Of a DNA stretch of 64,000 nt, positions 44,301 to 53,004 are shown one piece after another. Position numbers and translations under genes: made by a program. Origin of the DNA: Actinernus sp. WN-2022 (lineage: Eukaryota; Cnidaria; Anthozoa; Actiniaria; Actinernidae); NCBI GenBank assembly GCA_030867875.1, contig JAOWCC010001368.1:5518965-5582964 (forward strand), read 5' to 3'. Each line of letters begins with the position of its first letter. Position 1 is the stretch's first letter. Below the pieces are notes generated by a model. The model was not told the origin of the DNA, searched no databases, and saw nothing but the letters and a program-made list of their open reading frames with translations.

Positions 44301-47300
44301 GGCTTAACTTCTTTGAAGGCCACGCCATTTCAGTAATCCTGTACCGCTCGAGACCTGTATACCTCTATTGTTTTCGTTATTGCACGTTCTAAAGGTTAGG
44401 GTGTTTTGTATTGTTGGGAAAGCCAATGCTGTGGCTCGTTTCGAGCGGTACAGGATGGCCCCGCCATTTTGTTTACTGTACATGTCTTCATCAGTGCAAC
44501 GCTGTGTATTTCGGTCAGCATAAGAGGTTTATAATATAAACTACGGGAGCATCCTAAGAACGCGCGATTTCATTGGCTGAGTGACCTGAGCTCGGCGTGC
44601 ATGACTTAAGGCTAGAGACTGGCGTACGTGTTTTATTGACAAATACAGGCATGCGCTGACTGCATGTACGATGAACAGAAAGTAATGAATACTGACAAAT
44701 ACAGGCACGCGCTGACTGTAGGATGACTGTACAATGAACAGAAAGTAATGAATACTGACAAATACAGGCACGCGCTGACTATAGGATGACTGTACAATGA
44801 ACAGAAAGTAATGAATACTGACAAATACAGGCACGCACTGACTGTACGATGAACTCAAAATAGTCAATACTGACAAATACAGGCACGCGCTGACTGTACG
44901 ATGAACTAAAAATAGTCAATACTGACAAATACAGGCACGCGCTGACTGTACGATGAACAGAAAGTAACGAATACTGATAAATACAGGCACGCGCTGACTG
45001 TACGATGAACAGAAAGTAATGAATACTGACAAATACAGGCAGGCGCTGACTGTAGGATGACTGTACAATGAACAGGAAGTAATGAATACTGACAAATACA
45101 GGCACGCGCTGACTGTACGATGAACAGAAAGTAATGAATACTGACAAATACAGGCACGCGCTGACTGTACGATGAACAGAAAGTAATAAATACTGACAAA
45201 TACAGGCACGCGCTGACTGTACGATGAACAGAAAGTAATGAATACTGACAAATACAGGCACGCGCTGACTGTACAATGAACAGAAAGTAATGAATACTGA
45301 CAAATACAGGCACGCACTGACTGTACGACGAACAGAAAGTAATGAATACTGACAAATACAGGCACGCGCTGACTGTACGATGAACAGGAAGTAATGAATA
45401 CTGACAAATACAGGCACGCGCTGACTGTACGATGAACAGAAAGTAATGAATACTGACAAATACAGGCACGCGCTGACTGTACGATGAACAGAATGTAATT
45501 AATACTGACAAATACAGGCCTGCGCTGACTGTAGGACGAACGAAACATAATGAATACTGCATGAGGCCGAATGCAGTACTAAGAATATTTTAGTCCATCG
45601 CACAGTCAGCGCGTGCCTGTATTTGTCAATAAAACAGAAACATAATAAAGTCTCTAACCATTTACTATTCCAACTGAATACGCTCGAGCTAGCAGGAGTA
45701 CCGCGTAGATGTTTTCCTACCTGACGTATGTCCAATAAAAAATAATGCACTTTTGAGGTCTTGAAAAGCTGCTGAATGCACTCGCGTTCGGCTCGTGCAT
45801 CCACAGTTTTTCGAGACCTGGAGTCGTGCATGCATTATTATTTTACATAAACTATGGATTGTCAAATAAGTTAAAAATTGTAATCATCTGTTTACACTTT
45901 TGCCCTTTTCTGCCGCCCATTTCCTCCGTGAATATTATGTCACATGTTTGGTCGTCAACAGCCTCCTGCTCCAGTTGGTCTTCCCGGTCCTCCTGGTCCG
46001 CCTGGTCCCCAGGGCCCCGCAGGCGCGGTCGTAACGGAAGCAACTATGATGGTTGAGTTTCGGAACTTAGTCCGAGGTAAGCGAACAAATAAAGTCAAGT
46101 TCCTTGCATAAATATCACGACAGGTTTTGTTGTACATTATGACGTCATTTTACTACAACTACCAGAATCCTTTTCAAATTCTTTTTCTGTTTCAAATTTA
46201 TAAACTCCTTTGAGAATTCCAAGACAATGGTCCAAATTATGTGACGCCATCATGCAAACGTCCTAGTGAGCACAATTATCTGAAATCTAGCTTAGTCGTC
46301 CGCAAACATTAGCACCTTTGTCTCTTGAAGACAAGATGGCAGATCCGTTACGAACAGGGAAACAAAATAGCAATTCAACAAGCGTTTGTAGCTTCCAGTG
46401 CAAAATGTACCTGAACCAGTGATTTCCAGAGACTCTTCCATCTATTCCGGAATACCCCAAGTGCTGACATGTCTTTTTGTTCTACTAGAATCTGCACAGA
46501 AAAGATCGAGAAGACTCGCTGAGGTAAACGTTTTAAATATCTAACGATTCATATTAATATATTTTGCAATATGTCTTAACATCGTGTATAAATAAATACT
46601 AGTATAGAGTAGATTCGATAGTAAGCGCACTCGGATTGGCTGAAAGCCGTGTTTCTATAACTCAAAAAATATAGAACGTTCACAGCGCGTTTGTCCGTGT
46701 TTTTATAGGTTTATTTGATAAAGGAAAAAAACATTTCCGTCTTCCAATAGAGTTATAGAAACACTTGTGGAAGATTGGAAGACCTTGAAATAGCACTGGT
46801 GTCGTGCTCGCGTTCCCATTGCCTTTTCTAATGTTCTCCCAAACTCACACTCGTGTTTCTATAACTCTACGGAAACACGGAAATATTTTCTATGTCTTAT
46901 TATCATAATTAATTTGTCTTACATGCTTTTTTGTGTTTGACCAAATATATACTGTCCACATGTTAGAGCAGATTTCGTATGAGAGGGACAAACTACGGCA
47001 GTGACTACGGTACGGTTACTGTATGGCATGCCGTGACATTGAAATGGTTTCCTATTGTTTTTGTCCTGCTGATCCAATCAAATCACAGAGTTATGGTACA
47101 GTAAGTTACAGTCGGTTACGGTAAGGTTACGGACGTGCCGTAGTTTGTCCCACTCATACGAAATCCGCTCTAGCCATTCACCGTGATAATTAATTTACTG
47201 CCACAGAACGTCAACTTAATGGCGGCAGGGATGCCAGATCTTGTCACAGCCTTCCACGTTGAACTCAGAAGTGAAATTCAACTCCCAAGGAAAACACTGC

Positions 47301-50300
47301 ACGAACTTGGAAACTACAGATCGCACGTATGCAAGATTTATGTAGATTCTGAAATATTAACCTCAGCATTTCATTTAAATGGTTTTGACTAAGAGACGAT
47401 CTGACAAGGTTGATCTTCTCATGTGATCATCGCTGACCAATATAAATAACATATATATTTAGGCAAGTCAAAATGCGGAACTCCCAATTATCTGAACTGA
47501 GGTAACGATCCGAAAAAACGTTACATTATATAAAGAAAACAAAGATAAAAACACAAAAATAACTGGTAGAACCAAGGGAAATTAGTGCAAATGGGTTAGA
47601 AGAAGAAAGAAGATAATGGAAAATGAAAGAAAAACGAAAGAAAACAATTTTCACTAGCTACTGGCCAAGGTTTCGATCCGTGACGCCTGGTTTGAACAGT
47701 GCGCGCGCAGCACTTTTTCAGGCATCTCGCGCGTCAGGGTTCGGGCGCCCGTCGGAGTTCAGGCGCGAGGGAAACCGGAAGTCACCCAATTTTTGCATTC
47801 ATCCTATATCTATGGTGCCTTCGGCCTGCGTAGGAGCTCCGCTAAAACAGTTTATTGCATTGGCGCTATCTGACAAACTGTTATACGCTACACACGTCAA
47901 CAACGACACGTCCGCAACGGTTAGATTAACACATTTCATATTCACTTTAGTAAGGCTTCTTGTTTGACTTTTTCATTTTCAGTTCGGTCAGTTCGGCACA
48001 TTTATGCGCGGTAATGACATTGACTTCAAGACAGGTCGATACACGGCCCGATACACAGGTGTATTCCAGTTCACTTGCAGTATTCATATTATTCGTGCGA
48101 GAGACGCCAACCTCAGACCACGGGATAACATTAAGCTGAGGGTCTGCATCAAGTCGCTGTGCAACCACAACACGTAGGTTTCCGTGTTTGTAAACTGCAT
48201 TTAGTATTGAATGGAATACCTGCGCAATTTCTAAGACAACTATAACCTGCGCATTACAATAAATTAAACTTGCGCACGGCTTTAAATGAAATAGCTGGCT
48301 TGCGCGCACTGCATTAAATGAAATAGCTGGCTTGCGCACGGTATTAAATAAAATGGCTGAATTGCGCACTGTAGTAAATAAAATGGCTGGCTTGCGCACG
48401 GTATTAAATAAAATGGCTGAATTGCGCACTGCATTAAATAAAATGGCTGAATTGCGCACTGTATTAAATAAAATGGCTGAATTGCGCACTGCATTAAATA
48501 AAATGGCTGAATTGCGCACTGCCTGCATTAAATAAAATGGCTGAATTGCGCACTGTATTAAATAAAATGGCTGAATTGCGCGCTGCCTGCATTAAATAAA
48601 ATGGCTGAATTGCGCACTGTATTAAATAAAATGGCTGGCTTGCGCACGGTATTAAATAAAATGGCTGAATTGCGCACTGCCTGCATTAAATAAAATGGCT
48701 GAATTGCGCACTGCCTGCATTAAATAAAATGGCTGAATTGCGCACTGTGTTAAATAAAATGGCTGAATTGCGCGCTGCCTGCATTAAATAAAATGGCTGA
48801 ATTGCGCACTGTATTAAATAAAATGGCTGGCTTGCGCACGGTATTAAATAAAATGGCTGAATTGCGTACTGCATTAGATAAAATGGCTGAATTGCGCACT
48901 GCATTAAATGAAATCGCTGGTTTGCGCACTGCATTAAATAAAATGGCGGGATTGCGTACGACATTAAATAAAATAGCTGGCTTGCGCACGGCATTAAATG
49001 AGACCGCTGGCTTGCGCATTGCATTACATGAGACCTCTGGCTTGCGCACTGCATTAAATGAACCGCTGGCTTGCGCAACATTAAGTTGCTCATTAAGTGA
49101 AACTAAAAAAAATTAAGTAAAACGTTTGGTGGTGATATGCTGCTTTCAATGTTAGTATGATTAGAAGAATAACGTATGGAATATTAACAATTTATTGATA
49201 TCTTTGTTACAGTTCACTGATGACGATAACAGGGCTAAACAGCAACAGCAAGATATTCACCGCAAGTCTTCATGGCATGCTGCTTCTAAAGGTAAATACT
49301 GGACACGAGTGACGTTCGTGTAGTGCTAGTGTCGTATAACTAGAGGTGCGTTTTGTCTAGAAAGTGGTTTAATTGTTTTTAAATAAAAGGAAACATACAT
49401 TAGAGCTACATTCCTCGAAGACTATGTCTATACACAGTTTGTTATTATTTTTTGCGTAATAGTTTTCTTTGATTTTAACCATCCCACATGGACGCGAAGT
49501 TCGTCAGTTTCTATGAACATAGCTGAAAATAACCGCGAATATAAAGACCTGTCCCTTTAAATTAGGCAATACTGCGTGAAATGTTGGACTAGACTCCTTT
49601 ATTAAAAAAAAACGAGTGTATGCTTCCTGTAACTGTTGATATGTGCGTATCCTTAGGCAATTAAACACTTATACGTCATTTGCGTGAAAGGTAGAGTGAG
49701 ATATTCGGGCCTCTTGACCTTAGTTTGGCGTTACACCCAACATCGATCCCAAGCTACTATAACCTGTCAATCCAGTATTGAGGGAGGGGACTTAAGCTGT
49801 TTGTAGCCAACTACAGCTCTATGATCCCACGTGAGACCAGTAACACCGACAATTACAACGGACTTTTCGAAGCCTTCACATGGTTTTGGAGATTTAACTG
49901 ACGATTTGAAAATATACAATGTGTTGAGAAAGTAGGAATGCAACAATTTGCATCAAAATAATCTTCAACAGCGTATCAAATCTTACAGAATGAAATTAAA
50001 TGACATACTGATTGACGACGTTCCTTTTCTCTATCAGATTGTTAATTTAGTGCTGAAAATGGCAAGGCTTTCAAGTCTGCTGTGGGTCGAGATTTGAAAT
50101 CTAAAAATGAAACTCCGAGACTGCATTCAATGATTTGTAATTACTGGTCTCGCGTGAGATCACACAGCTGTAACAGCCTTCGATAATCGTACATCGACTC
50201 AGATATGCGCAATTCCATGACATAACCTCTTTAATTACTCCTCACTGTACGAGCTCCTAAGGAGAGGAATCGCTCACTTAATTTATTCATGAAATGACAA

Positions 50301-51012
50301 TATAAACTAACTAAAATCCTACCCTGAAAAATAAAAAAAACCTAACCGGTCAGTAAACAAGATCTTACCCACCTAGAGCTAGGGTTCTCAAGAAAAACTT
50401 CTCAAGAAAATGGTGCGGTAAAAAAAAATCAGGGATTTTCTGGAACTCGAACCCCGCTCCCGCCTACTCGAAAGGCAATACACTAAACAACCATCGTCGC
50501 TCAATTGCTGTCAAATTTGTACATTTTAAAACCACTGCTAATTTATGTTAGTTTATATGGTAATTTCATGAATTAATTAAGTGAGCGATTCCTCTCCTTA
50601 GGAACTCTACTTACTGTTTCCTCCGCCATTTTGAATATTTAATGTAAAGCGGTTATGAAAACGAGGCGAACGGTGACTTGTCTGCGAATATAAAACAAAC
50701 AAACTTGTAATATTTCTATCTACAGTACTTTGACTGTCGTAGCGTCGCCCGAGTCACTGTTCGCCTCGTTTCCATGACAATGGCGGAAGGAACTGTGGGG
50801 GGAGTGATAGTTAGAATGCAGTATATTTATCCAATTTGTAGTAAACTGCCACTGTATATTTGGCAGTACGTTCGGTGTATTAACGATGCTAAAATGTCTT
50901 CATTTTCTCACAGGCCGGTCAGTATGTGTCAGTATTTGTGGAGAACAGTTCTGGAAACCCAATCACTATCACCAATGCATCGTCGTTTTCTGGAATGCTC
51001 GTTGGGGTTTAA
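38214..51012 (+). CDS. FAM132-like: Secreted collagen-like/C1q-domain protein, FAM132 (adipolin/erythroferrone)-like; whole gene span
   Basis: A spliced coding sequence of 885 nt (294 residues plus stop) using exon 1a: 38214-38324, 44115-44249, 45962-46076, 46489-46523, 47207-47326, 47983-48173, 49213-49291, 50914-51012. An alternative first exon (39548-39769) gives 331 residues. All introns are GT-AG and all phases join. Order: signal peptide; basic low-complexity segment; five Gly-X-Y triplets (residues 88-103); [11 protein letters not shown] segment; dibasic RSRR (126-129); C1q/TNF-like domain (about 146-294). The C-terminus, [18 protein letters not shown] through [10 protein letters not shown], is highly characteristic of C1QTNF12/ERFE. 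Those vertebrate proteins are secreted hormones. Here secretion and oligomerisation through collagen/C1q are likely; the signalling role is unknown. Family call strong; orthology to either paralogue not resolvable. Confidence 0.85.
39063..39072 (+). promoter_or_regulatory. GC box (SP/KLF-type) upstream of exon 1b
   Basis: ggggcggggc, about 475 bp before the exon 1b ATG. A match to the SP/KLF consensus; its use as a promoter element is inference. Confidence 0.3.
39548..39769 (+). CDS. FAM132-like: FAM132-like gene, alternative exon 1b (signal peptide/anchor)
   Basis: Seventy-four codons from ATG 39548 in strong initiation context (caccATGG). A long hydrophobic segment ([18 protein letters not shown], about residues 21-38) would act as signal peptide or, given the 20-residue N-terminal extension, as a signal anchor; a second Met at residue 11 would shorten it. 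Then a Cys- and Pro-containing segment with an NST sequon ends agc|gtaaga in phase 0, compatible with exon 2. No acceptor-like tract precedes it, so it reads as a separate first exon. Inference: alternative promoters give two N-termini. Confidence 0.62.
41985..42229 (-). mobile_element. CCTCCCT-rich MITE, copy B (empty site)
   Basis: Inverse orientation of the 27763-28357 element, without the LINE insertion: the site reads gaatttagcatacagggagg uninterrupted at about 42082-42101. Lies in intron 1 of the FAM132-like gene. Confidence 0.88.
42931..43310 (+). repeat. Three tandem copies of a 119-131 bp intronic unit
   Basis: Units start with cctgaatatcat at 42933, 43052 and 43183, and contain gaaccagtgatttcca and ttctggaatac, ending cgcgccctaag or similar. 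A fourth partial copy lies alone at 46380-46460. Confidence 0.88.
43388..43440 (+). repeat. Diverged third copy of the neighbouring palindrome arm
   Basis: ctggaaagggaactccaaaa, tgagccagatcaaaggagtc and agttgttttcc parallel the right arm of the palindrome at 43579-43743 read in reverse complement, implying an older direct copy of the same sequence. Confidence 0.6.
43579..43743. repeat. Long palindrome with about 80 bp arms and 7 bp loop
   Basis: The inner 48 bp of each arm (ctcaaaattagccagattat, caagtttcaaatgaatcggt, tgttttcc) is perfectly inverted around cagagac (43656-43662). Outer arm parts (aaaaactaataccat / atggtattagttttt) still pair with mismatches. Could form a near-perfect hairpin. 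Located in intron 1. Confidence 0.92.
43819..44022. mobile_element. MITE with about 40 bp TIRs, 90 bp before exon 2
   Basis: taatttctatataatcatgg followed by ttc is inverted as gaaccatgcttatatagaaatta. Interior has a perfect stem agagcggta / taccgctct (about 43936-43955). It ends 93 bp upstream of the exon 2 acceptor. Confidence 0.8.
44115..44249 (+). CDS. FAM132-like: FAM132-like gene, exon 2
   Basis: Forty-five codons in phase 0 on both sides ([20 protein letters not shown] then [15 protein letters not shown]), between acceptor cctctttcag and donor cag|gtaagc. Basic and Asn-rich, no domain recognised; it links the signal peptide to the collagen-like stretch and accepts either first exon. 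Confidence 0.8.
44630..45635. mobile_element. TIR-bounded element containing a 52 bp minisatellite, about 17 copies
   Basis: The array unit gctgactgtacgatgaacag, aaagtaatgaatactgacaa, atacaggcacgc is 52 bp (unit starts 45108 and 45160). Some units carry an extra gactgtagga. The array begins with gttttattgacaaatacagg (44630) and ends with the inverse, cctgtatttgtcaataaaac (45635), so the tandem expansion sits inside an inverted-repeat element. All three minus frames stay open because 52 is not a multiple of 3 and the unit lacks stops; these are not genes. In intron 2. Confidence 0.88.
45962..46076 (+). CDS. FAM132-like: FAM132-like gene, exon 3 (collagen-like)
   Basis: Encodes PPAPV, then [16 protein letters not shown] (five uninterrupted Gly-X-Y triplets starting at G88), then [17 protein letters not shown]. 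The acceptor is gtcgtcaacag, the donor gag|gtaagc, ending in phase 1. Short collagen stretches trimerise C1q-domain proteins; this one is short, as in FAM132 proteins. The MVEF-type helix after the collagen is also a family feature as I recall it. Confidence 0.88.
46380..46460 (+). repeat. Lone partial copy of the intron 1 tandem unit
   Basis: aagcgtttgtagcttccagt followed by gcaaaatgtacctgaaccag and tgatttccagagactcttcc matches the unit at 42.9-43.3 kb. It ends 28 bp before exon 4. Confidence 0.85.
46489..46523 (+). CDS. FAM132-like: FAM132-like gene, exon 4 (35 nt microexon with RSRR)
   Basis: A 35 nt exon between ttgttctactag and gag|gtaaac. With the G from exon 3 it encodes [12 protein letters not shown] in phase 0. 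RSRR fits the furin-type consensus R-x-(K/R)-R. It lies between the collagen-like stretch and the C1q domain, where cleavage would release the globular domain. Its small size means gene predictors may skip it. Confidence 0.8.
46620..46885. repeat. Dispersed repeat with internal inverted copies
   Basis: gtgtttctataact appears at about 46651 and 46851 and inverted as agttatagaaacac at about 46751, a pattern of a degenerate inverted-repeat element in intron 4. Confidence 0.55.
46964..47172. mobile_element. MITE with 37 bp TIRs, 35 bp upstream of exon 5
   Basis: tagagcagatttcgtatgag followed by agggacaaactacggca is inverted at the right end (tgccgtagtttgtccc, actcatacgaaatccgctcta). TA at both outer edges is consistent with a Tc1/mariner-type TA duplication. 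The exon 5 acceptor lies 34 bp beyond. Confidence 0.87.
47207..47326 (+). CDS. FAM132-like: FAM132-like gene, exon 5 (start of C1q domain)
   Basis: Forty codons, phase 0 at both ends: [20 protein letters not shown], then [20 protein letters not shown]. The acceptor ttactgccacag and donor cac|gtatgc bound it. TAFHVEL is the first C1q beta strand (family AFxxxL). The open frame continues a few codons past the donor, but only splicing here joins in frame to exon 6. Confidence 0.82.
47983..48173 (+). CDS. FAM132-like: FAM132-like gene, exon 6 (core of C1q domain)
   Basis: A 191 nt exon after tttcattttcag, ending caaccacaacac|gtaggt in phase 2. Encodes [39 protein letters not shown] and [28 protein letters not shown] is the conserved C1q strand (family GxYxxxxxGxYxF). 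Cysteines are at 204, 227 and 232 of the 1a isoform. An N-glycosylation sequon NTS spans the exon 6/7 junction (residue 235). Confidence 0.87.
48245..49085 (+). repeat. 30-34 bp minisatellite, about 27 copies, in intron 6
   Basis: The unit gcattaaataaaatggctga followed by attgcgcact is 30 bp, with variants ggcttgcgcacggt and a 34 bp form carrying an extra gcct. Because most units are a multiple of 3, frames stay open on both strands ([10 protein letters not shown] and inverse); these are not genes. Confidence 0.95.
49213..49291 (+). CDS. FAM132-like: FAM132-like gene, exon 7 (C1q domain)
   Basis: A 79 nt exon after tctttgttacag, ending aaag|gtaaat at phase 0. With the two carried bases it encodes [20 protein letters not shown] then HGMLLLK. 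The GLxSNSxxFT pattern is typical of FAM132-type C1q domains. Confidence 0.86.
49292..50251. other. Intron 7, first part: nothing recognised
   Basis: No coding frame or obvious repeat structure. A pair of loosely inverted segments (gtgagaccagtaa at 49831 / ttactggtctcgcgtgag at 50141) suggests an old, decayed inverted-repeat element. Confidence 0.45.
50252..50606. mobile_element. MITE with about 55 bp TIRs and a tRNA-like core
   Basis: agctcctaaggagaggaatc, gctcacttaatttattcatg and aaatgac are mirrored at the right end (cgattcctctccttaggaact). Inside, on the minus strand (about 50425-50500), tggttgtttagtg and ggttcgagttcc resemble Pol III A and B boxes, so a tRNA-derived SINE-like piece may be embedded. 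Confidence 0.72.
50616..50793. mobile_element. MITE-like inverted repeat upstream of exon 8
   Basis: gtttcctccgccattttg ... aaacgaggcgaacggtgact is inverted as agtcactgttcgcctcgttt ... caatggcggaaggaac. It lies about 120 bp before the last exon. Confidence 0.72.
50914..51012 (+). CDS. FAM132-like: FAM132-like gene, exon 8 (C-terminus) and stop
   Basis: After cattttctcacag the exon encodes [20 protein letters not shown] then [12 protein letters not shown] and TAA at 51010-51012. The final strand (FSGxLLG/V) is the standard C1q C-terminus. Sequons NSS (273) and NAS (283). The 3' UTR presumably follows to about 51370. Confidence 0.9.
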   Translation, partial: AGQYVSVFVENSSGNPITITNASSFSGMLVGV

Positions 51013-51346
51013 CTGGCTTACCAATGCGTCAAATACCTGGACGTCATAAGACTATATTTCCGAATGCTGGCTGTTTTTCAATCAGGCAATTGGGTTTTGG
51101 GTTTATTAGACACAGGGAGTCCTAACTTAATACAAATACCGTATGTGTTCTGTGTTAAAACACAGAAGTTCTCAGAATCCCGTATCTGTAGTCATATGTT
51201 GGATCGTTCGAACGCTATGTAACTTCCCCTATATTCGGGCTTAGACCCCGCGCGAGCAGAGCGACTTGGGCTCAGGCCACGCATTGGTTAGAGGCCCTCG
51301 CGCGTCGTCCCTCGAGAGTCCCTCGTCCTGCGCGTCTTCTTATAAA

Positions 51347-51352
51347 AATAAA
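51347..51352 (+). terminator. Candidate polyadenylation signal AATAAA for the FAM132-like gene
   Basis: AATAAA 335 bp after the stop codon, first exact match downstream. Actual use unverified. Confidence 0.4.
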
Positions 51353-51750
51353 GAGTCCCGTCGGTCCGCGCGTCTTCTAGCGAAAAAAAAGTAGAACTCC
51401 TTGTGTATTAGATTGCACGAGTAGGGATATTAAGCTGCTAAATGTTTCTCCTTTTCAATCTGCGTGGAAGCTAAGATAACGAAAATGCCAGCATTCGAGA
51501 AATGAAAAACAATCATAGTTGCTTTGGTAGGTTTTGTTGATTACAGAGCCATGTAGAATATAAAGGCAAAAGCTAGCAAGAGACACTGTGAGGTAAACTA
51601 TTTGATTCCGAACAAAACTGCACAATATAATTCATTATTACCTTTCTTTGAAAGGCAAGGCGGCAAAGCCTTTGTCGATAAGGTTACGGCTAAACCGTGT
51701 CTGGAAGAGATTGATGAGCATTTCGAGGTTTTGTGGAAGCAGTCGAAGCA
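51353..51750. other. No gene recognised
   Basis: Intergenic sequence between the candidate polyadenylation signal and the GC-rich hairpin; no motif of note. Confidence 0.45.
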
Positions 51751-51857
51751 AAGTGGGCGCGCGCGCGACAACTAAAAAAGTGGCGCGAAAATATTGGCCG
51801 TCAAAAGTCAGCAAAATATTTTCGCGCCACTTTTTTAGTTGTCGCGCGCGCCCACTT
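51751..51857. repeat. GC-rich hairpin with about 45 bp arms
   Basis: aagtgggcgcgcgcgcgaca followed by actaaaaaagtggcgcgaaa and atatt is inverted through aatattttcgcgccactttt, ttagttgtcgcgcgcgccca, ctt. The loop is about 17 bp. Confidence 0.92.
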
Positions 51858-52354
51858 CTGTTTACTAAAAATAGATTTTATTCGATATTATCAGGCGCAC
51901 GTATTGGAGATTTCCTCTCTGACTTATGCTCTCTTGCGGAGAGTCAATTGCATGCAAAAGGCTGTCACAGGGAGACAATTAATGCGTTTACTGGATACAT
52001 TATTTTAATTGTGAATCAAATGGTTTTCCCCCAGGGTTCTAAAGATGTTGTAGATATTCATGTTCCGTCTTTTAATATATTTTTATTTCATTTTGTGCCT
52101 TATTATATTAAGATTATGACAAAGAATGCCAAATCGAAACGCTGGGACAAAAGATGAAGAATGTCGGAAGCTTGTGCATGGTTATTAAAATAGCTTTTAC
52201 ATTAAGGTTATTAATGAAATACAACATTTGAGTTTACACTGATTTCTGTATCTACGTAATCACCGATTTCATATAATCTGACCGCTAGGCAATAATCAGA
52301 CATACAGGGGATCAGTGACTCTGACGAGAATGGACTCAAGTAACAAATGGTACT
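51858..52354. other. No gene recognised
   Basis: The open frame 51648-52157 runs through the palindrome and lacks motifs; not considered a gene. Confidence 0.45.
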
Positions 52355-52446
52355 GTTGGAGGGGGAGGGGAGGTGGGAGGAGGGAGGGGGAAAGGGAAGG
52401 GGGAGGGAGAAGAGGGGAGGGTGAAGGGGGGAGGGGGAAGGGGGAT
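52355..52446. repeat. Homopurine tract (G-rich on plus strand)
   Basis: About 90 bases of almost uninterrupted G and A (three pyrimidines at most), with many runs of three or more G. Capable in principle of G-quadruplex or triplex structure. Frames through it on both strands are artefacts. Confidence 0.92.
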
Positions 52447-52560
52447 ACATGTATTTGTATCACTAATTTAAAATGGCTTTTTGGCATTTTGCTATATCGT
52501 TTCGGGCTTTGGAATTCCAGTTTGGCATAAACGCCAGCGATTTGTTGATCATTATCCTTT

Positions 52561-52670
52561 CAGGAGCCCATCACCAATTGGCGGGAAAAATGATCTAAAA
52601 ATAGGCCAACTTGTGAAAATGCTGTGACAGCTATATAGGAGATATAGACGCTCCTGGTTATGGGCTCCTG
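52561..52670. mobile_element. MITE family P, copy 2 (short)
   Basis: caggagcccatcaccaattg ... gcgggaaaaatgatctaaaaa ... acgctcctggttatgggctc ctg. The right arm and interior (aatgatctaaaaataggcc aacttgtgaaaa) match the 35398-35702 copy closely; the left part is deleted. Confidence 0.82.
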
Positions 52671-52824
52671 TCCTTTCTAGTTTCTATCAAGGTAACAAAA
52701 AAGGTTTATTTAGTCATCAATGAATTAACATCTCGTATATTAAATTAGGAGAGTGAGTTGGAAAGTACAACTTCGCGCAATTTATGAGTTTCAGTGGCCA
52801 AGAGAATGATTAATAAAAATATCA

Positions 52825-53004
52825 GGCGTGTGTGCTCCACTCGTCCATTTTTTTTCTTCTGCTGTTGTAATACGATCCCATGCATAGCCCCGTAGGTAAT
52901 TCTCCACTTGTCTGACTTAACTTGTATATAGCCCCTGGTTTCATGACAATGAATGTTGGTACATGTAGACGAGATGTTCCACAACACATCCTTCGATAGT
53001 CACC
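52825..53004 (-). other. Candidate terminal exon, minus strand, unidentified
   Basis: After a possible acceptor (ggtttgtttttgaag), a minus-strand frame reads GDYRRMCCGTSRLHVPTFIV, MKPGAIYKLSQTSGELPTGL and CMGSYYNSRRKKMDEWSTHA, then stop. Composition is protein-like, but I recognise no family and cannot connect it in frame to another exon. It could be an exon of a minus-strand gene between the two named genes, or repeat-derived. Confidence 0.3.

Noticed and set aside
44541..45562. Minus-strand frames of 110-226 residues (repeating SVFITFCS / YSQRVPVFV)
   Set aside because: They are translations of the 52 bp tandem repeat in all three frames; no start context, domain or splice support.
47623..47967. 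114-residue frame in intron 5
   Set aside because: Lies wholly between two well-supported exons on the same strand and has no motif.
47947..49116. Repetitive frames on both strands ([20 protein letters not shown])
   Set aside because: Products of the 30 bp minisatellite, open because most units are a multiple of three.
51648..52157. 169-residue plus-strand frame
   Set aside because: Runs through the GC-rich palindrome and has no domain; likely chance.
52211..52530. Pro/Ser- and Gly/Arg-rich frames
   Set aside because: Caused by the homopurine tract.
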